DNA of 64,000 nt from Lentisphaeria bacterium (GTDB lineage Bacteria; Verrucomicrobiota; Lentisphaeria; Victivallales; UBA1829), in assembly GCA_017456805.1 (NCBI GenBank), contig JAFTIQ010000031.1, positions 129,920-193,919 of the forward strand. Reading direction: 5' to 3'. Each line of letters begins with the position of its first letter. The stretch's first letter is position 1. This document shows positions 1-8,538 of the stretch, one piece after another. The position numbers and the translations under genes are program-made. The notes beneath the pieces are model-generated. The model was not told the origin of the DNA. It made no database searches and saw only the letters and a program-made list of their open reading frames with translations.

Positions 1-273
1 ATCAAGATTGTCTTTGATCGTGAAATAAAGAGCATCATTTTTTGCTGCACAGTAGGCTGCTTTCCCTTTGATTCCTTCGATAAAGGTGAAATTTTCTTTG
101 ACAAGTCTTCCGTTCTGGATCTTATCATTTCCCCGCGCCTGATCGGGCAGCAATGTTCCATCAAAGCTGTGATAGAACATAATATTTTCGTACAGGGGAT
201 CTTCTTCCTGTGCGGGCAGGGCTGCCGGGATCATTCCCGCGCAAAGGAGCAATGCAAGAGCATGATTTTTCAT
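1..273 (-). CDS. Secreted LamG-like protein, N-terminus only
   Basis: Only the first 91 codons are in the window; the gene runs off the left edge. A signal peptide is visible (MKNHALALLLCAGMIPAALPA, cleaved near A21), followed by a segment around SFDGTLLPDQARGN and FIEGIKGKAAYC that resembles the start of a LamG/concanavalin-like jellyroll, a common carbohydrate-binding or adhesive fold. The start is fixed by GGAGGT 9 bases upstream. It begins 2 bases after the stop of the large CBM9/GH123-like gene, so the two are co-transcribed and probably both act outside the cytoplasm on glycans. The fold call rests on a short fragment. Confidence 0.6.
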   Translation of the reverse strand, partial: MKNHALALLLCAGMIPAALPAQEEDPLYENIMFYHSFDGTLLPDQARGNDKIQNGRLVKENFTFIEGIKGKAAYCAAKNDALYFTIKDNLD

Positions 274-275
274 AG

Positions 276-3200
276 TTATTTTACCTCCAATTTAATGAGT
301 TGCATTCCATATTTTCCCAGTTTGAGTTCAAAACTGTTGTTTTTGACAGAGTAGGTTTCTGCCGGATAGGTTCCGGCGGCAGAACGGATATTCCAATTTT
401 TGAATTGAACCTTGACAGTTGTCGGTTTTTCGTTCCAGGAAGCAAGGATCAGTATCGCCTGATTTCCGTTCCGCAAGACGATATTTTTCACGGTTGCTTC
501 CGGGGTGATGATGACGGGTGAGTTCTTTCTCCAGTAGTCAAACACCTGACATTTATTTGTGCCGAGTCCGAAGTCATTGACGATTTTGTTCATGGGGGTG
601 AAGTTTTCTCCGCGCATATCGTACCGGAGAACACCATAGATCATCCGCATTGCCCAGTCGGTACGAACCATCGCTTCATCGATCTTGCCGCGGAGATAGG
701 TGGGATCTTCATGAACGAGTCCGCATCCGACGATGGGGAAGTGTGCCTGAGGATAAGCCCCGATCTGCCGTCCGGTGGTTTCGATTTCCAGCAATTCCGT
801 GGGGAAGGGTTTGTATCCGCTTGCCCAGCCCCATTCCAAATCGAGCTGAATATCAGTCCAGCAGACAATGGGAAGGATCATTGCATTGGTGATATGCAGA
901 GAGACCATCAGGGGCCATTCCACAGAAGGCTGCATCTGTTTGGTCAGCACCCAGAGACGTTTGTGGTATTCCCGCATGTCCCAGATGTCGGAAGAGGGCT
1001 GCCAGGTGCCGTCCGGACGCTGATAGGCATTGGAGTTCAAGGGATCCAGACTGTTTCGCGGGAACGAGTTGTCGCAATAGATCCCGATTCCGCGTTTCAG
1101 CCATTCCCTTGCATACCACATGACAAAGTCCTGATAGGATTTTGTCGGAGTGATCCCGATTCCGGCAGCAGAGCTGAGCGCACCGGTGGTCAGATCCTCT
1201 TCCTTCAGCCACTTTCTCGGGGTGAAACGGTTCAATCCCCATTCATCCTGGAACACCGCCCATTCCGGAGTGGTCTGATCCTGACAATGTTCTTCCAGAT
1301 AGAGCATTGTCGGCTGTTTTCCGCGCTGAGCCATCATGGAGTAATGTCCGCCCCGTGCATGAGCCCGATAGTTGGCAATTCTGTCTTTGGGAAGTTTGCT
1401 GTAATGTTTCTGAATGAAACTTTCAATATATGCCGCATCAATTTTTCCGGTTTTCCGGGCGATAACCATGCGGTCAACAAATTCCCAATCGTATTTGACA
1501 GGATATTTTCCTGCATAGGCCGGGCGGATTCCCCAATAAGCATTGGATCCTCCGTGGGGCGGGATCACCAGTTTCGGTTTCCGCCAATCGGAAGGCATGG
1601 GCTTGACAGGGGAGGGCTGCATCCCGAAAACGATCGTCCGGGGCTGATCCAGCTTCAGGGCTTTGTTCACAAAATGAACACGGAGAATCAATTTTCCGTT
1701 CTGACGGATCAATTCCTGAACCGGTTTTTTCTCATCAACAGAGAAATAACGGTCATTGTCCGCAAACCAGGAAAGTCCCCGTTCCACTTCTCCAAGCCAG
1801 ATGTAGATATGCATGTTGCCGAAGAAATCGCCGTTGCTGACTTCAGAGCTGCGCCAGATGACACCTTCTCCTTTGGGGACGTAGACCGCCGGGTTCGTCC
1901 GGATATGGCCGGATTTGATCACATGAAGCAGCCGGATCTGGCTGTCATCCAGAGGAATATCAAGATGGAATGTGTCGAGAACCGGTTTTTTGCCGGAATC
2001 CGGGAGCAAGGTCATTTCATAACGGGTGCATCCGTCATATTCCGTTTTGGCAACGGTTCTGATCCGGAATCCAGCATCTGTTGATGCAACCCCTTCAAAA
2101 ATACATTCCGCCGCAGAGCGTTTTGTGAATCTGCCGGTACTCTTCGTGATTTTTCCGGCATTGCCGTTTGCACTGAAATGATAGGTAAGTTTTCCGTTGA
2201 GAATCTCTTCCCCTGCCGGTTTGACAGAACTGTAAAGCCCGGTGCCGTCAAACGCAAATTCCGTCATGACACTTTTCAGTTTATTCCCGCTGACCTTCAA
2301 ATCTTTGAACGGGGGGTACACCACATCTGTGATCCCCAGATTATTGTTTTCCCAGGGGAATACTTTCCGGAGGAAACTCTGTTTGGAAGAACGGATCTTG
2401 ACAGCCCCTTTATACATGGTGAGTTCAAGCTCATAGGTTCCGTCCTGAAGTTTGGGCAGCGCGAAAGTGCAGATGTTTTCTTTTTTCAGAGGTGCAAATT
2501 TCTGCCGGGAAAGAACCGTATTTCCGGATTTTACAGAAATCACAGCATGCGTTAATCCGGATTCTGCATCAAAACGGATGGTTCCTTTCTTTAAATAAGG
2601 GTATATGGCAAACTGGAAGTTTGTGTTGACTCCTGAACGGATCTTCCAGCGGTTTTCTTCATCAAACGGAAGCTTGTAAGGAATTTTGACGGAGTAGACG
2701 ACCTTTTCGCCCTCTTTGACCGTCAGCGAGACAATGTGGTTCGTGCGGAGATGGATCCGTCCGCCGTCATCATGAAATTGAATCGTTCCGCTTTTTCCGG
2801 GGGCGATCGTGAGTTTCTTCACGCTTGTGGTTTCCGGCATATCCCCGTGAAAGAAATGAAGTTTGGCTTCATACGTTTTTTCTGATCCGGAGTTGTTGCG
2901 GATCAGTGCATTGAGATCAAAAAGCTGTTTTTCCAGCAGTCCGAGATCTTTGATGTTGATCGCCGGTGCTTTTTTTACAAACACAAAGGTGGCGTATCTG
3001 GAAAGATCATTGAAAGGTGCTTCATTGACGATGAAGGGCGTTTGGTTTGCGGGCCGCTTCCAGTTTCTGGAAACGAGGATCTTGAACTGTTTTCCGCTGG
3101 GATCCAGCTCCTGGACGGGGATTTCAAATTCTGCCACCCACACATTCCGTTTTTTATCAAGGAAATTGACTTTTTTCCATTTGGCGGTCCAGGTTTCATC

Positions 3201-3656
3201 CGGGATTTTTCCGCTGCGGTAGTGTTTCAGATCGTAAACGGTTCCCAGAGGGTTCATGGTGAGCTGATAATATTCATCTTTTCCGGCAGAAGCGATCCAG
3301 AGTTCCACACTGTCATCATGCCAGACTTTGCTGTCCTGGCGTCTCTGGCTGGCAAGAAGGCGAGCCCCGTTTGGCGGAAGTTCCGATTCGATTCTCAGAT
3401 AGAAATTTCCTCCGGAGGTTCCGAAGAGCGTTCTTCCCCGGCGCAGTTCCATCTGTTTGGTTGTGCGGACATAAAATCCGTAAGTAGAGTTTGCCGCATC
3501 CCAAACGGGGGAATCTTTTCCGTCAAGTGCCGGTTTGGAAGGCAGTTCCGGGACAAAAAATACGGGGGCTTTCTTTGCTGTTTCCGGCTGAGCTGCAAAC
3601 GATGTTATTGCCATCATAGCGGAACATACAAAGAAAAGAAATTTGTTTTTCATCAT
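276..3656 (-). CDS. Secreted CBM9/DOMON-like + GH123-like (DUF6067-type) glycan protein
   Basis: A 1126-residue exported protein. The start ATG at 3656 (or the adjacent one at 3653) follows AAAGGAT and begins a clear signal peptide (MMKNKFLFFVCSAMMAITSFAA). An ATG 25 codons upstream lies on the promoter -10/-35 region and is rejected. Residues about 30-230 resemble the CBM9/DOMON sugar-binding fold (LDGKDSPVWDAA, DDSVELWIA). The remainder looks like the large GH123-like/DUF6067 proteins common in Lentisphaerota, with an Ig-like linker region followed by a TIM-barrel-like region containing many Trp and Asp residues. I infer a role in binding or cleaving complex host or plant glycans; no catalytic residue is assigned. 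It heads an operon with the LamG-like gene downstream. Confidence 0.6.
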   Translation of the reverse strand: MMKNKFLFFVCSAMMAITSFAAQPETAKKAPVFFVPELPSKPALDGKDSPVWDAANSTYGFYVRTTKQMELRRGRTLFGTSGGNFYLRIESELPPNGARLLASQRRQDSKVWHDDSVELWIASAGKDEYYQLTMNPLGTVYDLKHYRSGKIPDETWTAKWKKVNFLDKKRNVWVAEFEIPVQELDPSGKQFKILVSRNWKRPANQTPFIVNEAPFNDLSRYATFVFVKKAPAINIKDLGLLEKQLFDLNALIRNNSGSEKTYEAKLHFFHGDMPETTSVKKLTIAPGKSGTIQFHDDGGRIHLRTNHIVSLTVKEGEKVVYSVKIPYKLPFDEENRWKIRSGVNTNFQFAIYPYLKKGTIRFDAESGLTHAVISVKSGNTVLSRQKFAPLKKENICTFALPKLQDGTYELELTMYKGAVKIRSSKQSFLRKVFPWENNNLGITDVVYPPFKDLKVSGNKLKSVMTEFAFDGTGLYSSVKPAGEEILNGKLTYHFSANGNAGKITKSTGRFTKRSAAECIFEGVASTDAGFRIRTVAKTEYDGCTRYEMTLLPDSGKKPVLDTFHLDIPLDDSQIRLLHVIKSGHIRTNPAVYVPKGEGVIWRSSEVSNGDFFGNMHIYIWLGEVERGLSWFADNDRYFSVDEKKPVQELIRQNGKLILRVHFVNKALKLDQPRTIVFGMQPSPVKPMPSDWRKPKLVIPPHGGSNAYWGIRPAYAGKYPVKYDWEFVDRMVIARKTGKIDAAYIESFIQKHYSKLPKDRIANYRAHARGGHYSMMAQRGKQPTMLYLEEHCQDQTTPEWAVFQDEWGLNRFTPRKWLKEEDLTTGALSSAAGIGITPTKSYQDFVMWYAREWLKRGIGIYCDNSFPRNSLDPLNSNAYQRPDGTWQPSSDIWDMREYHKRLWVLTKQMQPSVEWPLMVSLHITNAMILPIVCWTDIQLDLEWGWASGYKPFPTELLEIETTGRQIGAYPQAHFPIVGCGLVHEDPTYLRGKIDEAMVRTDWAMRMIYGVLRYDMRGENFTPMNKIVNDFGLGTNKCQVFDYWRKNSPVIITPEATVKNIVLRNGNQAILILASWNEKPTTVKVQFKNWNIRSAAGTYPAETYSVKNNSFELKLGKYGMQLIKLEVK

Positions 3657-3703
3657 CAATATCCTTTCAGTTTTTTTAACTGTTGTTATATCTGTTACGT
3701 TAA

Positions 3704-3731
3704 AATATAGCTTGAGTTTTAGAATTTTCAA
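3704..3731 (-). promoter_or_regulatory. Promoter for the CBM9/GH123-like gene
   Basis: Read on the minus strand, TTGAAA (3731-3726) and TATATT (3709-3704) are 16 bases apart, close to the housekeeping-sigma consensus. Transcription would start near 3697, about 40 bases before the ATG at 3656. Confidence 0.7.
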
Positions 3732-3774
3732 GGTCCGACACTGACAATATGGATAAAAAGGTGTGATATTTTGT

Positions 3775-3802
3775 TTGAAAAAGGGAGATGATGTGATATA
3801 TT
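3775..3802 (+). promoter_or_regulatory. Promoter for birA-oadGAB
   Basis: TTGAAA (3775-3780), a 16-base spacer and TATATT (3797-3802). The predicted start of transcription near 3809 leaves a leader of about 30 bases before the GTG of birA. It lies back to back with the divergent promoter at 3704-3731. Confidence 0.72.
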
Positions 3803-3837
3803 AAGCGAAATTTTGATCTGTCAAAACATGGTGCGGC

Positions 3838-4578
3838 GTGGGAAAAATACATTTTTTTGAGACATTGGATTCGACGAACAGTTATGCGGTCCGGCATTTT
3901 GATGAATTGTCGGATGGCGATCTTATTGTTGCGAAAACGCAGACTGCCGGGCGGGGCAGGCTGAACCGGAAATGGATTTCCACCGAAGGAAATCTGTTTG
4001 CTTCTTTTGTGATCAAAGAACCCTTTGAAGAACCTTTTTATGCTACGATGGTATCCTCGTTATCTGTTGTTGCGGCGATCCGGAAATGTTATCCTCAGGT
4101 GGAAGCTGTGATCAAGTGGCCCAATGATGTTGTTGTCGGCGGAAAGAAAATCTGCGGTGTATTGTGCGAAGGGGTGATCCGGGAAGGAAAATTAAAGGGG
4201 ATCATCTGTGGAATTGGTGTAAATTTGAACCTGAGCCGGGAAGAATTGGATTCGATTGATCAGCCTGCAATCTCTCTTTCCGTGGCAACCGGGGAAAAAA
4301 TAAATTTAAAAAAATTTACAGATGAATTGGCAATTTACCTGAATTGGTATTATATTACCGGGAATAATTGCGCGCCGGATCTGTACAGTACATGGAAATC
4401 TAAAAATGCTGTGATTGGCGATCTTGTGCAGTTATATCCGCCTGCAGGAGATCCTTTTTTCGCGAAAGTGCTTGATATCAGTAGAGATGGAAAGCTGATC
4501 GTAGAGAGGGAAAGTGGGGAGATTCTTTATTTTTCCTGCGGTGATGTGAAATTGAAACCAAGTGATAACTTGAAATAA
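3838..4578 (+). CDS. birA: Biotin--[biotin carboxyl carrier] ligase
   Basis: 246 residues. It attaches biotin to a carrier lysine through biotinyl-AMP. The catalytic domain is visible from the start: FETLDSTNSYA, the adenylate-binding loop AGRGRLNRKW (about residues 39-48), KWPNDVVVGGKKICGVLCE and GIGVNLNL, then a small C-terminal SH3-like domain. The N-terminal DNA-binding domain of bifunctional BirA is absent, so this is a monofunctional ligase. The start is GTG at 3838, with no good ribosome site and no other in-frame start downstream of the TGA at 3814. It sits 23 bases before oadG, so it probably biotinylates OadA, encoded in the same operon. Confidence 0.9.
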   Translation: MGKIHFFETLDSTNSYAVRHFDELSDGDLIVAKTQTAGRGRLNRKWISTEGNLFASFVIKEPFEEPFYATMVSSLSVVAAIRKCYPQVEAVIKWPNDVVVGGKKICGVLCEGVIREGKLKGIICGIGVNLNLSREELDSIDQPAISLSVATGEKINLKKFTDELAIYLNWYYITGNNCAPDLYSTWKSKNAVIGDLVQLYPPAGDPFFAKVLDISRDGKLIVERESGEILYFSCGDVKLKPSDNLK

Positions 4579-4601
4579 ACAAACCAAGAAAGGGTTGAAA
4601 A

Positions 4602-4832
4602 ATGAGTCCGATTTTAGACGGATTGAAACTGATGGCAGCAGGGATGGGCTTCGTGTTCTCCTTCCTGGTGATCATGATCATCTGCATGAAGATCATGGCA
4701 AAACTTCTGAAACCGATCGAGACATGTCTTGATCCCGCGGCTCCCGCTCCGAAGAAAAAAGCTTCTGCCGGAGATGACAATGCTCGCCGTGCAGCAGCTG
4801 CCGTTGCAGCTCTTATCGCAAGCAAAAAATAA
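4602..4832 (+). CDS. oadG: Oxaloacetate decarboxylase Na+ pump, gamma subunit
   Basis: A 76-residue protein of the OadG shape: a short N-terminus (MSPILDGLKLMAAGMG), one membrane helix (about residues 14-32), a Pro/Ala/Lys linker and an Ala-rich tail. In the known complex gamma links the alpha and beta subunits and helps bind the Zn-containing alpha chain. The ribosome site AGAAAGGG lies upstream of ATG. Its assignment rests largely on size, topology and position directly before oadA and oadB, the gene order seen in classical oad operons. Confidence 0.83.
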   Translation: MSPILDGLKLMAAGMGFVFSFLVIMIICMKIMAKLLKPIETCLDPAAPAPKKKASAGDDNARRAAAAVAALIASKK

Positions 4833-4858
4833 CCAAATTTTGAAAGGATTATAATAAA

Positions 4859-6682
4859 ATGGCAAAGACAATCAAATTCATGGATTGCTCCTTCCGTGAC
4901 GGTTTCCAGTCATGTCTCGGAGCCCGTGTAAAAACTGACGACTTCCTTCCTGCTCTGAAGGCAGCTGCTGAAGCTGGAATCAACCACATTGAAATCGGCG
5001 GCGGTGCCCGTTTCCAGAGCCTTTACTTCTATTGCCAGGAAGATGCCTTTGAAATGATGGATCTCTGGCGTGCAACCGTCGGTCCGGATGTCAACCTCCA
5101 GACCCTTTCCCGCGGTGTCAACGTCGTCGGCCTTTCCTCTCAGTCCTCCGATATCATCGATCTCCATGCAAAACTCTTCAAAAAGCATGGTATGACCACC
5201 ATCCGTAACTTCGATGCTCTCAATGACGTCCGTAACCTCGATGTCTCCGGCCGCGCAATCCATAAGCATGGCTTGAAACACCAGATCACTGTCACAATGA
5301 TGGGTCTCGCTCCCACACTGAATGAGCCCTATGCTCATACTCCCAAATTCTATGCTGACAGATTGAAAGAAATCCTTGACAGCGGAATTCCGTTTGACAG
5401 CGTTGCATTCAAAGATGCTTCCGGAACCTCCACCCCCGCAACTGTTTACGAAACCATCAAGGCAGCCCGTCAGATGCTCCCTGCTGATATCGAAATCCAG
5501 TTCCATACCCATGACACCGCAGGTATGGCAGTCGCTTGCAACTACGCTGCTATCTCCGCAGGCGCAGATGTCATCGACCTCGCAATGGCTCCCCTCTCCG
5601 GCGGTACCTGCGAAGCTGATATCCTCGTCATGTACCAGAGACTCCGCGGAACCGAATACTCCCTCGACATTGATCCCGATAAGATCCTCAAAGTCGAAAA
5701 AGTCTTCAAGGATTGCCTCAGCAAGTACTTCATGCCCCCGGAATCCATGCAGGTCTCCCCTGAAATTATCTTCAGCCCCATGCCCGGCGGAGCTCTCACT
5801 GCAAACACCCAGATGATGCGCGACAACAACTGCCTCGACAAGTACGATGCATGTATCGCAGAAATGCGCGAAGTCGTTGCAAAAGGCGGTTTCGGCACAA
5901 GCGTTACTCCCGTTTCCCAGTTCTACTTCCAGCAGGCTTTCCGTAACGCAGTTATGGGCAAAAATGCTGACGGTTCCTGGAAACTCGATCCCAAGGGCTA
6001 TGGTCTGATGGTTCTCGGTTACTTCGGTAAAACCCCGATCGCTCCTGATCCGCAGGTCGTCAAATGGGCTCAGGAACAGCTGGGCAAAGAACCCACCACC
6101 AAAGCTGTCGTCGAAATCAACGATGCAAACCCCGAACTCGGAATCGCAGCTGCAACCAAGACTCTCGAAGCCAACAATCTGCCTGTCACCGATGAAAATA
6201 TCTTCATCATCGCAGCTTGCGGCGATAAAGGTCTGAAATTCCTCCAGGGCGACAAACCCATGGGTATCCGTTACAATGATGAAAAGCCCGCTGCTGGTGC
6301 TGCAAAGACTGACAACAAGTCCTACACCGCAACCGTCGATGGCAAAACCTTCAATGTTCAGGTCGTTTCCGATGATACCGTTACTGTTGACGGAAAGACC
6401 TTCAAGGTTGGTATCGGAACCGGTGCTGCCGCAGCTGCTCCGAAAGCAGCCGGATCCGGCGATGCCAAGGAAATCGCGTCTCCGCTGCCCGGAACCGTCC
6501 TCCGTATCTGCGTGAGCGCAGGGGATGCAGTCGAAGCCGGTGATGAACTCATGATTCTCGAAGCTATGAAGATGGAAACCCCTGTTAAGGCAGAAGCTGC
6601 CGGAACCGTTGCTGACATCCTCGTGAACGAAAAAGATGTTGTCACCGCCGGACAGGCTCTCCTTTCTATCGAGGAGAAATAA
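4859..6682 (+). CDS. oadA: Oxaloacetate decarboxylase, alpha subunit (carboxyltransferase + biotin carrier)
   Basis: 607 residues. It removes CO2 from oxaloacetate onto biotin. The N-terminal carboxyltransferase TIM barrel shows the metal site (CSFRDGFQS; HTHDTAG) and the catalytic-lysine region FKDASGTSTP. A PYC/OADA-type middle domain and an Ala/Pro linker follow, and a C-terminal biotinyl domain has EAMKMETP with the biotin lysine at K571, 36 residues from the end. Arginine is almost entirely CGT/CGC and many codons are C-ending, unlike mnmA or mutL nearby, which points to strong expression. A pyruvate carboxylase B subunit has the same domains, but the gamma and beta genes on either side decide for Oad. 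Confidence 0.93.
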   Translation: MAKTIKFMDCSFRDGFQSCLGARVKTDDFLPALKAAAEAGINHIEIGGGARFQSLYFYCQEDAFEMMDLWRATVGPDVNLQTLSRGVNVVGLSSQSSDIIDLHAKLFKKHGMTTIRNFDALNDVRNLDVSGRAIHKHGLKHQITVTMMGLAPTLNEPYAHTPKFYADRLKEILDSGIPFDSVAFKDASGTSTPATVYETIKAARQMLPADIEIQFHTHDTAGMAVACNYAAISAGADVIDLAMAPLSGGTCEADILVMYQRLRGTEYSLDIDPDKILKVEKVFKDCLSKYFMPPESMQVSPEIIFSPMPGGALTANTQMMRDNNCLDKYDACIAEMREVVAKGGFGTSVTPVSQFYFQQAFRNAVMGKNADGSWKLDPKGYGLMVLGYFGKTPIAPDPQVVKWAQEQLGKEPTTKAVVEINDANPELGIAAATKTLEANNLPVTDENIFIIAACGDKGLKFLQGDKPMGIRYNDEKPAAGAAKTDNKSYTATVDGKTFNVQVVSDDTVTVDGKTFKVGIGTGAAAAAPKAAGSGDAKEIASPLPGTVLRICVSAGDAVEAGDELMILEAMKMETPVKAEAAGTVADILVNEKDVVTAGQALLSIEEK

Positions 6683-6685
6683 TTC

Positions 6686-8464
6686 ATGAAAATGATGAAA
6701 ACATTGGTAATTGCCCTTGCCGTTCTTCTTGGAACGGCAGGTGTGATGGCTGCGGGAGAAGCTCGGCCTGATTCCAAATCCGTCCTGGAACAGGATCCCA
6801 GAAATGGGATCGGAACGCCTCTCGCAGCTCTTCCGCTTCCCAACAATGATAAAGTCGCAGAAAGTCCTGAGGAAGAAAAGGTTGCGGTTGCAAGAGCTTT
6901 TGACAAGAACTTTACAGACAGTGTCAAGAATACTCAGTGGAAGTATTTGACCGAATACGAAGATGATGTCTTCGCCTGGTATCAGCTTCCCGATGGCCGT
7001 TATGCTCTGGTTTACAAAGAAACCAACAAACCCGGTACTCTTTACTCCGTCACCTTCCAGAAAGGACAGAAGATCACAGCCGGTCGTGAGATCATGGTCG
7101 TGACCATTCCCGGACGCAGTAAAGCAAAAGTCAAAAATATGCACAGCTTCCTGCCTCTGGCTCTGAACCCTGAACTGAAAGCTGCCGGAACCATCGAGCC
7201 CGGTATGATTCTTGCATACTTTGCTCCGGAAATCCTTTCTCATGACTCTGTCAAAGAAGGAGGCTCTGCGAAGACCCTTGGTCCCATGAAAGATCTTCTC
7301 TGGGGACTTTGGGAAAGTACCGGTCTTTATGATGTGATCGCTCAGACCAGAGCGGATTTCGGCAATACCTGGCTGCTCGGTCTTGGTCGTGTCCTGATGA
7401 TGCTCGTCGGTATTCTTCTGCTCTACCTCGCAGTTGTCAAGGAATTTGAACCTCTGCTTCTGCTTCCCATCGGTTTCGGTGCAATTCTCTCCAACATTCC
7501 TGTTGCAGCGATCTCCGGTCCGGATGGTCTGCTTGGTATGGTCTACAACGTCGGTATTGAATCCGGTGTGTTCCCGCTTTTGATCTTCATGGGGGTTGGG
7601 GCTATGACTGACTTCGGTCCTCTGATTGCCAACCCGAAAACAGCTCTCCTCGGTGGTGCTGCTCAGTTCGCAATCTTCTCTGCACTGCTCGGTGCTTTGA
7701 TCCTTGCAGAATGCGGTATCCCGTTTGACCTGAAAGATGCCGGTTCCATCGGTATCATCGGTGGTGCTGACGGTCCGACAGCTATCTATCTGACCAGTAA
7801 GCTTTCTCCGAAACTTCTCGGATCCATTGCGGTTGCAGCATACAGTTACATGGCTCTTGTGCCTGTGATCCAGCCTCCGATCATGCGTCTGCTGACCACC
7901 GAAAAGGAACGGAAGATCAAAATGAGCCAGCTCCGTCCGGTTCACAAACTTGAAAAGGTTTGCTTCCCTCTTCTGATCACATTCCTCTGCGCATTCCTCC
8001 TGCCTGATGCAGCACCTCTTATCGGTATGCTCATGTTTGGTAACTTCATGCGTGAATGCGGCGTTGTGGAACGTCTGAACCAGACCGCACAGAATGCGCT
8101 CTGTAACATCGTTACCATCTTCCTCGGACTTGCAGTCGGTTCCAAACTTTCTGCTGACCAGTTCCTGAACTTGCAGACCCTGGGTATTCTGCTCCTCGGC
8201 TGCGTGGCATTCTGCTTCGGTACCGGTGCCGGTGTGATCTTCGCGAAGATCATGAACCTGTTCCTCAAGGAAAAGATCAACCCGTTGATCGGTTCTGCTG
8301 GTGTTTCTGCTGTTCCGATGGCAGCCCGTGTCTCCAACAAAGTCGGTCTGGAAGCTGATCCTCAGAACTTCCTGCTGATGCATGCTATGGGACCCAACGT
8401 CTCCGGTGTGATCGGTTCTGCTGTTGCAGCCGGTCTGCTCCTGAAGGCTCTCGGCGGACTTTGA
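6686..8464 (+). CDS. oadB: Oxaloacetate decarboxylase, beta subunit (Na+ pump) with a 200-residue N-terminal extension
   Basis: 592 residues, against roughly 375-435 for usual OadB. The canonical membrane part starts near M201: [21 protein letters not shown], and the conserved Na+/decarboxylation segment [10 protein letters not shown] with its essential Asp. It exports Na+ while decarboxylating carboxybiotin on OadA. The extra N-terminus starts with a signal-like segment ([22 protein letters not shown]) followed by about 175 hydrophilic residues, so it is probably exposed outside the membrane; I do not recognise that domain. GAGGAG lies 9 bases before ATG, and the gene begins 3 bases after oadA. 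A strong terminator follows. Confidence 0.9.
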   Translation: MKMMKTLVIALAVLLGTAGVMAAGEARPDSKSVLEQDPRNGIGTPLAALPLPNNDKVAESPEEEKVAVARAFDKNFTDSVKNTQWKYLTEYEDDVFAWYQLPDGRYALVYKETNKPGTLYSVTFQKGQKITAGREIMVVTIPGRSKAKVKNMHSFLPLALNPELKAAGTIEPGMILAYFAPEILSHDSVKEGGSAKTLGPMKDLLWGLWESTGLYDVIAQTRADFGNTWLLGLGRVLMMLVGILLLYLAVVKEFEPLLLLPIGFGAILSNIPVAAISGPDGLLGMVYNVGIESGVFPLLIFMGVGAMTDFGPLIANPKTALLGGAAQFAIFSALLGALILAECGIPFDLKDAGSIGIIGGADGPTAIYLTSKLSPKLLGSIAVAAYSYMALVPVIQPPIMRLLTTEKERKIKMSQLRPVHKLEKVCFPLLITFLCAFLLPDAAPLIGMLMFGNFMRECGVVERLNQTAQNALCNIVTIFLGLAVGSKLSADQFLNLQTLGILLLGCVAFCFGTGAGVIFAKIMNLFLKEKINPLIGSAGVSAVPMAARVSNKVGLEADPQNFLLMHAMGPNVSGVIGSAVAAGLLLKALGGL

Positions 8465-8486
8465 TCTGCTGAATCAGTATGAAATC

Positions 8487-8524
8487 AAAGGACGGTTTCC
8501 GGTAAAATGGAGCCGTCCTTTTTC
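8487..8524 (+). terminator. Rho-independent terminator after oadB
   Basis: Perfect 9-bp stem AAAGGACGG / CCGTCCTTT (8487-8495, 8513-8521) followed by a T-rich run. It ends the birA-oadGAB unit; mnmA starts only 15 bases beyond, so it may rely on read-through. Confidence 0.88.
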
Positions 8525-8538
8525 TTTCGGATGGATTT

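Noticed and set aside
711..2084. A 457-codon plus-strand frame opposite the CBM9/GH123-like gene
   Set aside because: No ribosome site or recognisable domain; the minus-strand gene has a signal peptide, promoter and coherent protein.
4910..8383. A 1157-codon open frame on the minus strand across oadA and oadB
   Set aside because: It mirrors two well-supported genes; the frame is open because of their codon bias. Composition (Cys, His, Ser, Asp rich) is not that of a real protein and no ribosome site precedes it.
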